From: Rhynchopus euleeides
Lineage: Eukaryota; Euglenozoa; Diplonemea; Diplonemida; Diplonemidae
Assembly (NCBI GenBank): GCA_963210315.1
Contig: OY723291.1
Coordinates: forward strand, 1,612,001-1,676,000
Length of the DNA: 64,000 nucleotides
Direction of reading: 5' to 3'
Shown here: positions 22,529 to 32,657 of the stretch, one piece after another
How positions within the stretch are numbered: position 1 is the first letter of the stretch
Layout: every line of letters begins with the position of its first letter
Notes under the pieces: generated by a model
What the model was told of the DNA's origin: nothing
The model's input: the letters and a program-made list of their open reading frames with translations, nothing else
Database searches by the model: none
Made by a program: the position numbers and the translations under genes

Positions 22529-22867
22529 GGTCTTCCCTTGGCTGCCGTTGCTCCCGTTTTGCAGCGGAAGCGCCCCGAGGCAAATACCCTGTGGTGTGTC
22601 GATTCTCCACAAGGTCTAGCCTAGATTGCCCAGGGGTGCGGGATTCACTCTCGGCCCCCGCCAGGCCGTGTTCTCTCCCGGATCAGAGCCCTGCCCCACC
22701 CGCCCCAACCCTTGGAAGCTCAGGCATATTGCAGTGCACGGAGAGTTGGCTGCGTGTATCAAACACCCATGCGTGGTGGCGTGACTTAGCCATTCTTGAC
22801 ATCACCCAACACGCCCTCTGGCAGGTGAGGTGGTGTGCCTTAGCACACCCCACGCATCCGATTGAAT
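22529..22867. other. Short intergenic region
   Basis: CCCTCTGGCAG ending at 22824, 43 bases before the next ATG, is a likely trans-splice acceptor. No gene seen. Confidence 0.45.
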
Positions 22868-23257
22868 ATGACGCAGAGTGGGTCCGACAGCCTGCCGGGG
22901 AACCACCACCGGAATAGCATGTCTGAGGATCTGTTGGGCCGGCTGTGGGAGTGGTGTGTCGATTTGCCGGAGGCGCCTGTGCCTCTGAAGGACCATGCAG
23001 AGAGCGACCTGATCCCCGCGGCGCTGAATTCTCTGCTGGCTGCAAACGCCGCCGAACAGGCGAAGCCGTCGGAGGCGGATTTGAAGAGAATCGAGGTTGA
23101 CCCGCCTCGGACATACCAGTCACCCCTGGAATCCATAATGGGGCAATTCAGCGCGGTTCAGAAGACGCCACTCGCAGACCCAAAGAGAAAGCGCGAGCAG
23201 GCGGAAGAGCCGGTGAAGCGCCAGAGAATCGACGGCGGCGGGGCAGCAGCAACCTAG
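22868..23257 (+). CDS. Small nuclear-looking protein of unknown function
   Basis: The frame of 129 residues runs from ATG 22868 to TAG 23255-23257. A second in-frame ATG at 22919 would remove 17 residues. The middle has a hydrophobic helix (LLGRLWEWCV) and a conserved-looking Pro-rich turn. The C-terminal third carries a bipartite basic cluster, PKRKR and VKRQR about nine residues apart, typical of a nuclear import signal. I do not recognise the family. Confidence 0.55.
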   Translation: MTQSGSDSLPGNHHRNSMSEDLLGRLWEWCVDLPEAPVPLKDHAESDLIPAALNSLLAANAAEQAKPSEADLKRIEVDPPRTYQSPLESIMGQFSAVQKTPLADPKRKREQAEEPVKRQRIDGGGAAAT

Positions 23258-25463
23258 ATCGATCTGCTTGTCTGGGGAGGGGGAAGTAGGATGCGGCATG
23301 GTAGTCTTCGCTAAGCTGGAGGGGCTGCAGAAAAAAAAACGCGCGTTTTGATGTATTCCCCCCCATCCCCTCTCTTTTTATGTTAGAAGAAAACGCCCGA
23401 AAAATATTTTTTTTGCCGAAGCTTCCGTTTTCGCGAAGGGTCAAAAGGTGCCACTACCCCCCTACATCCCCTTCCCCACCGCCTCAATTTCCTCGTTTCT
23501 GCAAAGCCCCTCCCCCCCCGAGGCAGTGCAGTCGGGGCGATCGCCTTCTGACAAAAGGGAGATTCGCATTCCGGTGTGCTCCCCACAGCGGATATCACAT
23601 CAAGGGCAGGTGCTCTTGGCGTGTGTCTGCACTTCGCAGCAACCACATAAAGATTCACATCCCGGTGTGCGCGGTGGGCAACCCAATGCCCACAACTCAA
23701 ACTGTTGGGTGCCTGCTTGGCACAGCTTTCGTGCAGATGGGTTGAATGGGGGGGGTTCCCTCCAAAACAGCGGCCCCTCTCGTCGGGAGGGCTCCTCCAA
23801 AAAAAATCGTTCAACTGTTCCTTCAAACGGGTGAGAGTCACCATCGGGGGGAACGTGTCGCATCCATGGAGAAGCTTCTGTCTGTATACCTCCAATGCAC
23901 ACGGTCTGCAAGAAGCAGAGGCGGACCTTAGCAGAGGTGGACCTTTTGCTGGAGAAGACACCGAGCTGCCGAGAAGAGCAGCAGGGCAGGTGCTTTTGAA
24001 TGCGACCTCCATTCCCGACTCCCCTACAAACTGTCACCCAACGAACTTCACGTGGGTAGGGAAGCTGAGAACGGTGCGGTGTGTTGAGCTTCTGTTCCAG
24101 AGGGTTGGAAGCCCCACCAGTAGGCGGGGGGGTGGGTGGGTGGGTGGGTGGGTGGTGGGGCACTACGGGCCTCTGGCTGAGCAACTTCGGGGAGGGGAGG
24201 GGGGAGAAGGGGGGCGGGAGGGCGTGCACCCGGTATTGAAAAGCCGTGGCATGCGGAGAGGGTTGCCAAGCGCCTAGCTCACAGAGGTGTCCCCCCGAAG
24301 CCTAGATTATCAGCCTGTTCAAAGGCTCCATCTCCCCCACCCCACCCCCCGCCCCCGCTGTGAGCTCGTTGTTGGTTGCCGATTCCTCCCAAGGAATATC
24401 GGAAAATCAGCAAAAAAAAAGATGCTTGATTTGCACGGCAACTCATCATAGAAAGCGCTGACGCTGTGCCCTCCTCCTGGCGAGATTATATTGTGTCTCT
24501 TCTCAACAGAAACGGCACACAGGTGCGTACTGGCACTCAACACAAACGTATGGTAGGGGGGGGGGGAATGCGGTGGAGGTAGGGGGCGGGGGGGTCTCGG
24601 GGCTGTATTCCGAGTAGTCGGGGACTCCCCCCCGCTACCGCGTCACGAGAGATAGAAAAGATGGGTGGGTGTGTGAGGGAGGGAGGTGATGGAGGAGGGG
24701 GGGGGGGGCAGCATTCACTTCCGCATATCAATGGAATTCAGATTCCGTGATTTTTTTGCCCCCCGTTTTTTTTGTCAGCACACTTCAATGTGGAGGAGGG
24801 GGGTTGGTTTCACGTGCGTGTTGCTGTCCCGCGTGCGCTTTTCTTGCCGTGTTTTTCCCTCAAAGCAAATGCTCGGGCTCCGGGCACACGAAGGGCTTCT
24901 TTTTGAAGGATTTATTTTCTGCATCTTCTTCGGGGCGAATACATCACCCACAGAAGCCTGGCAACAACCCTCTCTTCATATTTTATTGCGAAACTGATCT
25001 CACGGAAGCAAAGACTGTTTGGTGCCGCATGTTGTAGGTGCCTGCGGCGCGCAAAAAAGTCAGGGTTCAGACGTGATGGCAGAGTTGTAGCGATCTGTGC
25101 TGACGTTCGGGCCTGGCACCTTCTTCAGCAAGAGCACCCTGGCACAGTGCGTTTCTTCCGTATCGCAACCCATCTCCTCCCGACACCTGTCGGTGTCCAT
25201 CCGTGCTCAGGCCAGAATGGCCTGGCAGCCCCCGACAAGTCCCGGCGGCTGGCATGTCTCCCCGAAACGACCTCTCATTCCAAGTCCCCCGATATTAGAC
25301 AGACAAGAACGGATCTCGGCAGCCCACCCCACCCCACCCCCGCTCACCCCCCTGCATACCTCCGAATGAAGCGAAGGCCACACAGCTCTTCTGTTCTCCT
25401 CGATTCCCCCCAAACCCAATCCAACCCCCCCCCTCCTCCAACACCACCCCACTGCAGCCCACT
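23258..25463. other. Long intergenic region
   Basis: About 2.2 kb with no convincing gene. It contains a (GGGT)n tract near 24129-24154, G runs near 24557 and 24698, C runs and a hairpin motif copy at 23596. The 23755-23825 stretch resembles 16180-16250. CTGCAG at 25452-25457 lies 6 bases before the next start codon and is a likely trans-splice acceptor. Confidence 0.5.
23596..23625 (+). repeat. Dispersed bulged-hairpin motif, copy 5 (divergent)
   Basis: CACATCAAGGGC, AGGT, GCTCTTGGCGTGTG. The AA that is bulged in the other copies can pair here with TT, giving a longer continuous stem. CTGCACT follows. Confidence 0.35.
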
Positions 25464-26231
25464 ATGGTGCACACCGAGCTGAGCCTCGGCTGTTCTGACC
25501 GGGGGACGACCGAGGTGGGGGGCTCGTCTGTGCTGCCGCATGCTCTGTGTGTGCGGATCCGGGAGTGGTTGCACGAGACCGTCCCGCCTGAGAGGCGCGC
25601 GGTGCCCCGGGGGACGAGCGATGCCAGCGAAGGGTCGCTCGCAGGCCGAAACCTGAAACGCGGCTACGACGACACCACCCCGTCGCGCCATGCTGCGCGG
25701 TCTCAGGGTGTGGTGTCGCCTGCTGCCCCGCAGCGCCTCTCTGATGCCGGCGGGGGTGCGAAGCGCCGTCGCAGCCACCCTTCCGCACCGCGCGACATCC
25801 TGCACTCCATGCAGGAGGAGGCGCGCCGCTTCCAGCGCGAGCAGGAGGCGAAGCAGCACCAGGCGGGCCCCACGGCGGTGCTGCCAACGCACTGCACGTC
25901 GCCCTTCCTGCTGGGCGGCGGAGGGGGGCCCCTCGTGTGCCGGCGCGGCACCAGCAGGACGACGCCCCCTCGCGCGACCCACCCCTCGCTCGCATCCCAC
26001 GGCTGGCTGCCGTCGGCTGCGCCGCCCGTCAACCTCTTCGACGTGCCGCTGCCCGGCACACCTGCCAGGCGGGGCAGCGCCGAGGCTCCGTCCAGCGCCC
26101 CCCTGCCGAGCCCCGCACCCGTCTCAGCCCAGGGCGCTTCCGGCTTCGGCGAGGGCGACGTCTCACTGTTTTCCGACTATGACGCCTTCTCCCCTGCTGG
26201 CAACGGTGCCCAGCTGCCGTGGCTGGAGTGA
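25464..26231 (+). CDS. Low-complexity nuclear-looking protein of unknown function
   Basis: A single exon of 255 residues from ATG 25464 to TGA. Residues 24-40 form a short amphipathic helix, AKRRRS at 99-104 is a likely nuclear signal, and 110-132 is a charged helix with Glu/Gln/Arg. The rest is rich in Pro, Ser, Gly and Ala. The C-terminus ends in an acidic aromatic stretch (DVSLFSDYDAF), which could be a short interaction motif. A CTGCAG acceptor-like site lies 6 bases before the ATG. No family recognised; the codon use and GC content match its neighbours. Confidence 0.6.
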   Translation: MVHTELSLGCSDRGTTEVGGSSVLPHALCVRIREWLHETVPPERRAVPRGTSDASEGSLAGRNLKRGYDDTTPSRHAARSQGVVSPAAPQRLSDAGGGAKRRRSHPSAPRDILHSMQEEARRFQREQEAKQHQAGPTAVLPTHCTSPFLLGGGGGPLVCRRGTSRTTPPRATHPSLASHGWLPSAAPPVNLFDVPLPGTPARRGSAEAPSSAPLPSPAPVSAQGASGFGEGDVSLFSDYDAFSPAGNGAQLPWLE

Positions 26232-26856
26232 GGAGAGGTGGGGTGGTTGGTGGTGGTGGTGGTAGGGGCTGTTCTCAGTTCGTGTCTCCCGGGGGGGGGG
26301 GGTGGAGGCATTGTTGAAGTGTTTGCACCACCTCTGTCTCATGGGCACAGCCGCCAGGGGGGGGGGGTAGTGTTCTTTCTCTCCTGGGGTTTGGGGGGTG
26401 GGTAGGCGGGGGTTATTATCATCGCATTTTCATCGTTTTGCAAGCTGATCTGATGGTGTGGCTCGCTCAGCCCTGCCAGCCCTGCCGACGACATTACACA
26501 CGGCACACCCATGGCGGTTTCTGATTCACATTCGCCTGCTTTCCATGCAGCCAAACCTTACGGGCCTCCTCTCTGTGCTAGTTTGTCTTGCCCTCCTCTT
26601 GTGTGAATCAGCTCTCTCTTTTCTGCACTTCTCAGCGAAGACCCTTCAATCTTGTCCTTCTCCTCGAAGGGAGAAGGACGCCATGCCACGCCTGAACTAT
26701 TCCGCAAACACACGCGGAATCTGAAAAAAGAGAGGGTACAACCCCCCCCCCCCCCCCACCCCCTCCCTCCTTGCACGACATCTGAACCCTGCCTCTTCCC
26801 ACCACCACACTCTGCACCGCCCACAGGGGTTTTCGTCCCCCCCCCCCCCCCCAGCA
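26232..26856. other. Intergenic region with C-tract acceptor
   Basis: G/C homopolymers at about 26291, 26357, 26740 and 26837. No gene seen. It ends with the trans-splice-like signal described separately. Confidence 0.5.
26832..26854 (+). promoter_or_regulatory. Candidate trans-splice acceptor (C16 tract plus AG)
   Basis: TTCGT and a run of 16 C end in AG at 26853-26854, two bases before the ATG at 26857. Similar but longer leaders precede other genes: AG 6 bases before 25464, 19 before 29372, 33 before 20723. A cis intron in the 5' leader would look the same, so the trans-splicing reading rests on the euglenozoan-like gene order. Confidence 0.4.
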
Positions 26857-28413
26857 ATGCGGGGCATCCGCGAGCTGCAGTCTGCATGGTGCAGGGCCCT
26901 CCCGTTGGCGGGGCGGGTGTCCATCAGAGGCGTCGCGTCAACCGCAGCCGCTGTGCCTGAGGGGTGCTTTCTCTCGGGGGGGCTGCGGGAACGCCTCCTC
27001 ACTGCTGAGGCGGCAGCAGCAGCAGCAGCAGCAGCAGAGGCAGCACCTCCCGCAGATGACGGGGGTTCCGAAGAGGCTGGGCGAGCCGGGGGAAGGAGGA
27101 AGGCGGCAGAAGGCGGGGGCTGCCCTTATGAGGTGGAGGTTGTGCCGGAGGAGCGGCTCCCCCTGTCGAAGCTGCCCAGTTCCGACGCGGGGCTGGCTGG
27201 TGAGGCCCTCGGGGCTCGCGAGGCGGTGGATGAGGAGGAGTCGAGTGATGTCAGCGTCCCGCCGGAGGCGGGTGCGGAGACACCCAGCAGCGATCACCTA
27301 ACCTCCTCGTCTGATGGCGAGGCTAGCGCTGGGGGTGGTGTGGAGGACACGGCGGTTTCGGTGTCGGGCATCGGGAGGCATGATGCCTTGTTGAAGGAGT
27401 CGCTCGAGCAGAGCCCTGTGCTGCCGACGGTGCGCCCTCGGCGGCGCAGCACCGGGATGCTAGGTGTACGGCAGGTGCCCCCTCTTGGTATGGCTTGCCG
27501 CATGTTGGCGTTTTGGGGAGGGATGGGCGGTGTTGTGGGGGGGGGGGGGTGGGGGGGAGAGCTGAGGCGTAGTTGTGTTTCCCCCTTTTTTTCGCCCAAT
27601 GTATTATTCGCACCACACGCAGGCGGTACGGCGAGTGCCCTGCACCTGCTGCAGGATGTGCGGAACAGGATATCTGTCACCGGTCGCAAGGTATTTCTGC
27701 TTCGTGCAAACCCTCCCTCCCAACCCCCCTCCCCGCCGTCGTTAGGCAGAGGGCGACACTCGCCTATCTATGCGAATGTTCTTGTTTAGAACCTGCGCTT
27801 TTTCCACACCCCTCCCCCACAGGCGCGGTTTTTGCTGCTCTGCAAGCTGGTGCTGTGTGACGAGAGCCGTGCTGCCGTGATTGAGGCGCTCGAATCTTGG
27901 ATCCCCGCATCGTGGACAAAATTGTGCACCCACATCACGCTGATCTTCGCACAATCTGGCAGCATCCGGCAGCTGCGCCGTCAGGCGGTAAATGCGTTGA
28001 AGACATACACAAGCCACTGTAAAATGAGCATTACAAGCATCGGGTGGAACGACCATGTGATGGCCGTTACCTTGGATCAGCCTATGCGTTCGGATGGCCG
28101 GCCGCCACATGTGACCGTCGCTCTCGCGGCGGGCGCGTCCCCTGTTGCTGCGAATGCAATTGACACATGGGTCCCTGCGAATAAAGCGCTTGCTGAGGTG
28201 CCTCTAAATGGGAAACTCGTGCTTCACTACTCGAGCACTGAGCGCTCCTTCCTGAAGGGGCGCGTGACATGCGCGATCAAACGCTTCCGGCGACGTGCTG
28301 CCAGCCGCAGGGCCTTCCCAACCTTCCGCGGGCGTTCGGTTCTGCACCGCCATGGCCGCAGCGCCCTGAAGAAGAAGAAGCGGCTGATCAGCTCTGCCTC
28401 GGCACTCAGATGA
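26857..28413 (+). CDS. 2H phosphoesterase, similar to the tRNA-ligase cyclic phosphodiesterase domain (three exons)
   Basis: The model is join(26857..27463, 27623..27690, 27823..28413), 421 residues, with donors GTGTAC (phase 1) and GTATTT (phase 0). The N-terminus (MRGIRELQSAWCRALPLAGR) resembles a mitochondrial presequence. Residues about 45-205 are low complexity, with a nine-residue Ala run and acidic stretches. The C-terminal half has two HxT motifs, H262-I-T264 and H321-V-T323. They are spaced and surrounded as in the CPDase domain of fungal and plant tRNA ligases, including the GW-D stretch before motif 2 and the PVAAN segment after it. Such domains open 2',3'-cyclic phosphates in RNA repair. 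The last 50 residues are strongly basic, suggesting RNA binding. No ligase or kinase domain is attached. Confidence 0.7.
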
Positions 28414-29371
28414 GGTTTCTCCCCCCACCACCACCCCGCAGGCCACAGGCCCAACGGAGAGCCGGACAAGCCAAACCCTTTTGTTTTTGGCTTCTCCGCC
28501 CTTTGCTTGCCGAGGGCAATGGCGTGCCCCTCAGCACCGCACCTTCCGGTGCCCCCCAAGCCACCACCTACCCCCCACCCCACCCCACCCACTCCGCATC
28601 TTGTGGCTGGCCTTCGTGTTCGAGGCCTTTGCTGCGGTGGATGCGTGTGGCTCACGGCATCCCTGTGGAATTCAGCATCACTGGTCTGAAGAAGCTGTGG
28701 TGGGTGGCGTACTGCCGGCCTTGCGACGGCGAGTCTGAAGCCCGCAGTTGTGACCCCCACCCCCCCAAGGCCTGTCACGGGGGTATTGATTGGGTTGTGG
28801 TAAACAACGCAGGAAACTGTTGCTTGTTGCAGATCATGCAGGACACCCCACACCCGCAGCAGGCGTGTGGGGTGTTCTTGCGATCGACGAATACCCGCTG
28901 GTTCTTCTCTCCCCTTTCTGAATTTGCAGACGCAAAGTTTCTTATTCGCAGCCCTGCAAAGTCTTTCTCTCGTGGTGTGCTTAGAGCAGGTGGAGGTCTG
29001 TCTGGGTCGCCGTGTCTTATTCTCGCGTCGGAACCCGGCCCCCTCCATTTACACTGCCTTGAAGGGGCGGCCGAAGGTGGGTTGGCTTTGGGATGAGCAC
29101 ATAGAGGGGTGGGGTGTGCGTGTTTAGCATCGGGAGCGGGGGGGGGGGCGGGGGGCGACAGGATGCTGACGGATTCTTGTCACCCAGCAGCAGCAGCGGC
29201 ATGCCCCCCCCCCCACAAACCCGGAGGGGACATGGCCCCACTTCGCACGTCACGTGTGTCTCTCTGGGCTCTCCCTCACCCGAAAATGCAAACGCAGCAG
29301 CGGTGCAGTTACCCCTGCAGCCCACACGCACCCCACAGCGCCCCCCCGACAGGAGAAGTGGGAGGGCTACA
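28414..29371. other. Intergenic region with one uncertain open frame
   Basis: A frame from ATG 28641 to 29096 (151 codons) begins with plausible protein (MRVAHGIPVEFSITGLKKLW) but soon becomes His/Pro-rich and probably includes non-coding DNA. I do not call it a gene. C runs near 29204 and 29341 and GACAG at 29348-29352 lie upstream of the next gene. Confidence 0.35.
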
Positions 29372-30718
29372 ATGGGTGCGAAGTGCTGTGCGGAGAAGAA
29401 CGCAAACGGCAACTCCAAGAAGTCCCTGTGGGAGGTGATTGCGGAGAAGGGGGGCCGGGCGTCGCCCAAGGCCGTGCCTGAGTATGCGGTGTTCATCGCG
29501 GATGAGCACAAGATGCTGCGGTGCGCCCCGAAGAACGGGACTCCCTACATCCCGGGGTGCCAGGTGGTGCGCGGCAGCGTCGTGGAAATGCTGCCTGTCG
29601 GCGGGACAGAGAAGTACGCCGCAGTGCGGATACACGGCATGCTGGGTTACATGCGCAGGAAACATCTCGTCCCTGTCGCGACCTACCACACCACCGCACA
29701 GCAGCAGCACAGGCGCGCAGTGCTCGTCTTCTGGCTGCTCAACAAACAACTCGGCATCCCCCCTGCCTCCTGCGTCAGCGTGGTGAGCCACGTCTGCTGG
29801 GAGATGATCCCCTACTGGCTGCTCCCCGGGCAGGGCGAGAGCTCGCAGGACATCTGCTGCACGCGCCTCCTGCAGGAAAGCCACAAGCGCAGCGCGATAC
29901 ACAGCGTGTCCTCCAACAGGCGGAAGGAGCTGGCGAAATACCTCACCGCATGGAAGGTCTCCTTCAGCAAGAAATACGGGCGGGGCCCGCATGCGCTGGA
30001 TGTCTGGACCGACGCCACGGTTGCATCGATGTACGAAGAGTATGAGAGCATCGAGAAGGCCCGCCAGAAGGGGCGCGACTCCCTTTCCAACGACGAGCAG
30101 AAGCGGCGGAGGCTGCTGTGCAAGCAGCTGAAGCAGTGGATGACGCAGTACCAGGAGGCGCACAAGCGGATCCCCTCCAAGAAGCGCCTCCTCGCAGAGC
30201 CGCAGGTGTCGGAGCTCTACAAAGAGTACCTTTCCCTCACAGGGAAGCCTGACCCGACTATGTCTGCGAACTACCACAACCCCTACGTTGCGGTGGAGCC
30301 CGGCTCCACCGCGCGGGCCACCTCCTCCTCGTCTGCCTGTGCCAACCTGCCGCACACCAGCCCGCGCAATGCCGGGACGGAGCAGGGTGACAAGGGGTGT
30401 GCATCCGAATGCGTCTCCCCGTCGCCCTCCCCGGACCGTGTTCTCTCTTCCCCTGCAGGCGACGAGCCGTATGAGATGACCGTGGTCATGGATGACTCCG
30501 GGGATGACGAGGCGAATGAGGAGGAGGGGGTGGGGGCGAACCTCACGCAGAGCCTGCTCTCCTCATCCCAGCGGTCTGCGTCCTGCGCGCCGCCGGGGCC
30601 GCCGGTGCCCCGCAGCAGCGGGGCGCAGGCGCACTGCTCCTCCGTCAAACGGCAGAAGCAGGGGAACCGTTTCGCAGCCTCGGTGTCCAGCATATCCAAG
30701 CGGAGGATCGGTGCCTAG
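29372..30718 (+). CDS. Probable myristoylated protein with SH3-like part and two FAM13-like repeats
   Basis: A single exon of 448 residues from ATG 29372. The start MGAKCC gives Gly2 with Cys5 and Cys6, the pattern of N-myristoylation plus palmitoylation, which supports this ATG over upstream in-frame ones and points to a membrane face. Residues about 63-103 look like an SH3-type barrel (VVRGSVVEMLPV, then AAVRIHGMLGYMRRKHL). Residues 187-230 and 251-291 are two related helical repeats, each with L-x2-W, a Lys/Arg-rich middle, and an LY/MY-x-EY-x-S end, as in the C-terminal repeats of FAM13 proteins. The rest is a Ser/Pro-rich acidic tail with a basic end (SISKRRIGA). FAM13 proteins are linked to Rho-type signalling in animals; a role here is not established. 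AG lies 19 bases upstream. Confidence 0.7.
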   Translation: MGAKCCAEKNANGNSKKSLWEVIAEKGGRASPKAVPEYAVFIADEHKMLRCAPKNGTPYIPGCQVVRGSVVEMLPVGGTEKYAAVRIHGMLGYMRRKHLVPVATYHTTAQQQHRRAVLVFWLLNKQLGIPPASCVSVVSHVCWEMIPYWLLPGQGESSQDICCTRLLQESHKRSAIHSVSSNRRKELAKYLTAWKVSFSKKYGRGPHALDVWTDATVASMYEEYESIEKARQKGRDSLSNDEQKRRRLLCKQLKQWMTQYQEAHKRIPSKKRLLAEPQVSELYKEYLSLTGKPDPTMSANYHNPYVAVEPGSTARATSSSSACANLPHTSPRNAGTEQGDKGCASECVSPSPSPDRVLSSPAGDEPYEMTVVMDDSGDDEANEEEGVGANLTQSLLSSSQRSASCAPPGPPVPRSSGAQAHCSSVKRQKQGNRFAASVSSISKRRIGA

Positions 30719-32147
30719 ACAGGCCTGTCTCGGATCGGACAGAGAGAGCTTGGCTTTGGGAAAATGCTTAGGTTGGGAAACACGGGCCGGGGGCAGTCTC
30801 CGCATGTGTGGCTCACCCTGGCAACCCCTGCGCTGCGCAGTGTGTGCGTGTGTGTGTGATAGTCGCGACGCACACTTTCTCTTCACAAACGCTTCGCTGT
30901 TGCGTCTAGAGCGAGAGAGAGAACACGCTGCTGTGTGATGATCTTAAAAAGTAAGCAGGGAACGAAACGGATGGGGTGCGTGCGTCTATGCGTGCGGTGG
31001 GGGAGTGGGGGGAAATGGGGGGAAGGGAGAACGAGGGAGAAGAAGGGTGTCGGGGGTAGAGACGGGTCGGTCCATATCCGCCTGCTCTGCAAAGGCAGGA
31101 AGGGGGGTGGGGGGTGAAGGGGATGGGAGGAATGTGGGGGCTCCGGCCCCCCCTCCCCGCCCCTCCCCTGCTTGCGTTCCCGTCTCCCTACCTGCCCTTC
31201 TCCCTCCCTCCCGAGGTCGGCCCTCTGCTGCTGCTCTGGCTTGCACCGCATTCCGGCCTGGCAGAGGGAGGGGGTGAGGGGCGGGGAGGTGGGGTGATTT
31301 TTTTTGTGATTTTGTGATTTTGCGTGGTATTTTTTTTCTTGGCGTAGTCACATCTATAGCAGGGCTTGGGGCATTTGCCGTATTCTGTGTGCCCGTATCC
31401 CTCCCACGCAAAAAAAAAGTTCAGAGAGTTCTTTGTGGAGGGAGGAGGAGGGGGGGGGGGGGTGTGTGTGTGTGCGGGTGCGTTGCATTTCCCCCGCCCC
31501 CCCGCGCTTTGTTCTCATGTGTTGCGGTGTGCATCGGTGGTGCCCCTGGCTTCTGTCATCCTGTTATTCTTCTGGCTGTCGTTGTGCCTTAGCGACCCCC
31601 CCCCCCCCCCCCCCGCTGTTTTTGGTTTCCCCACCCCCCTCCTCTCCCCCGCCCCACCTCCCATTTCCCCCACCTTTTTGATTTTTTGGGTTATTCTGCT
31701 TGCGTGCGTGTAGACGTGCGTGCATGCGTTGCTCGTCGGAATAAGAAGAAGGCATATGAAACTGACAGCCCTCCGGGGCTGTGGTTGCATTGCTCTCGAC
31801 AAAAATGCACCAAAAAAAAGTGGATATGGGTGGTGCCCAGCACAGGATACGGAAGTACCAACAGCTTTGCTGGTGGGTATATGTGGTGACTGGCAAATCA
31901 CATCAAGAGCGGTTAGCTCGGTGCGTTTTGTCACTGCCCTGCCCACCTCTCGCTGGGAGTGCGCTGTGGTGGAAAAGAATCGTCAAAAACGATTTGCCGA
32001 CAATGTCGGCTCTCGGGTGGGTGTTGTGATTCAGTGGCATCGGGTTGGAAGCGGGGTGGTGGGTTCGAGGCTCATAAAAGAGAAGAACGGTAACAAAGCC
32101 TTGTTCAGAGCCCTGGGGCAGTAATAACTATTTATTACCGTGAAAAC
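30719..32147. other. Start of the gene-poor region
   Basis: No convincing gene. G, C and T homopolymers are frequent (31448, 31597, 31299). One hairpin motif copy lies at 31899. This is where the + strand cluster appears to end. Confidence 0.5.
31899..31925 (+). repeat. Dispersed bulged-hairpin motif, copy 6
   Basis: CACATCAAGAGC, GGTTA, GCTCGGTGCG: CATC pairs with GGTG and GAGC with GCTC, with an AA bulge and a five-base loop. Confidence 0.45.
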
Positions 32148-32247
32148 AAAGTACGGTAAAATCGACGAGGTGGGGTGAGACGGCCACGAGGGGCCGAAGG
32201 CCCCGAGTGGCCGTCGAACCCCAACCGAGTCGATTTTACCGTACTTT
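32148..32247. repeat. 100 bp near-perfect hairpin
   Basis: Outer arms of 19 bp are perfectly inverted (AAAGTACGGTAAAATCGAC at 32148-32166 and its complement at 32229-32247). Inside, ACGGCCAC pairs with GTGGCCGT and GGGGCC with GGCCCC around a GAA loop. It may be a small inverted-repeat element or the end of a larger one; short stretches related to its arms recur at 33009 and 33298-33320. No target duplication is certain. Confidence 0.7.
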
Positions 32248-32657
32248 TCAAGGTGATGACATGTTTTTCTTGCACAATACGCAACTTTTGAACGCCAAAA
32301 CCGCCTTTTGGTCGTTTTTTCTCTTCACGCCGTGAGAAAAAAATACCAATACCAATACACTTTTCACCGGGGCACCACATCCCCCAATCGATATTTTACT
32401 CTTGGATTCCAATGAAGGAGAAGAAAGGGAGGGGGGGCGTGCGTGGAGGTACACACGTCTTGACGATTCGATGTTCACGGTCCAATTCGCGAGAAGAAGA
32501 CAAGTGTCGCAAACGTGGAAGAAGAAGAAGAAGAAAAAGAAAAAATACCGGTGCGCGTGGGGCTTCGAGTGAATGTGTTTGAGAACCAGATGCACTCGAG
32601 ACAAAAAGAAGAGAACGGGCCGGAAATCATACGAATCCCACGGCAGCACGGGCGACC

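Noticed and set aside
32030..32080. tRNA-like B box (GGGTTCGAGGCTC)
   Set aside because: No acceptor stem, anticodon arm or A box at suitable distance. No tRNA cloverleaf was found anywhere in the window.
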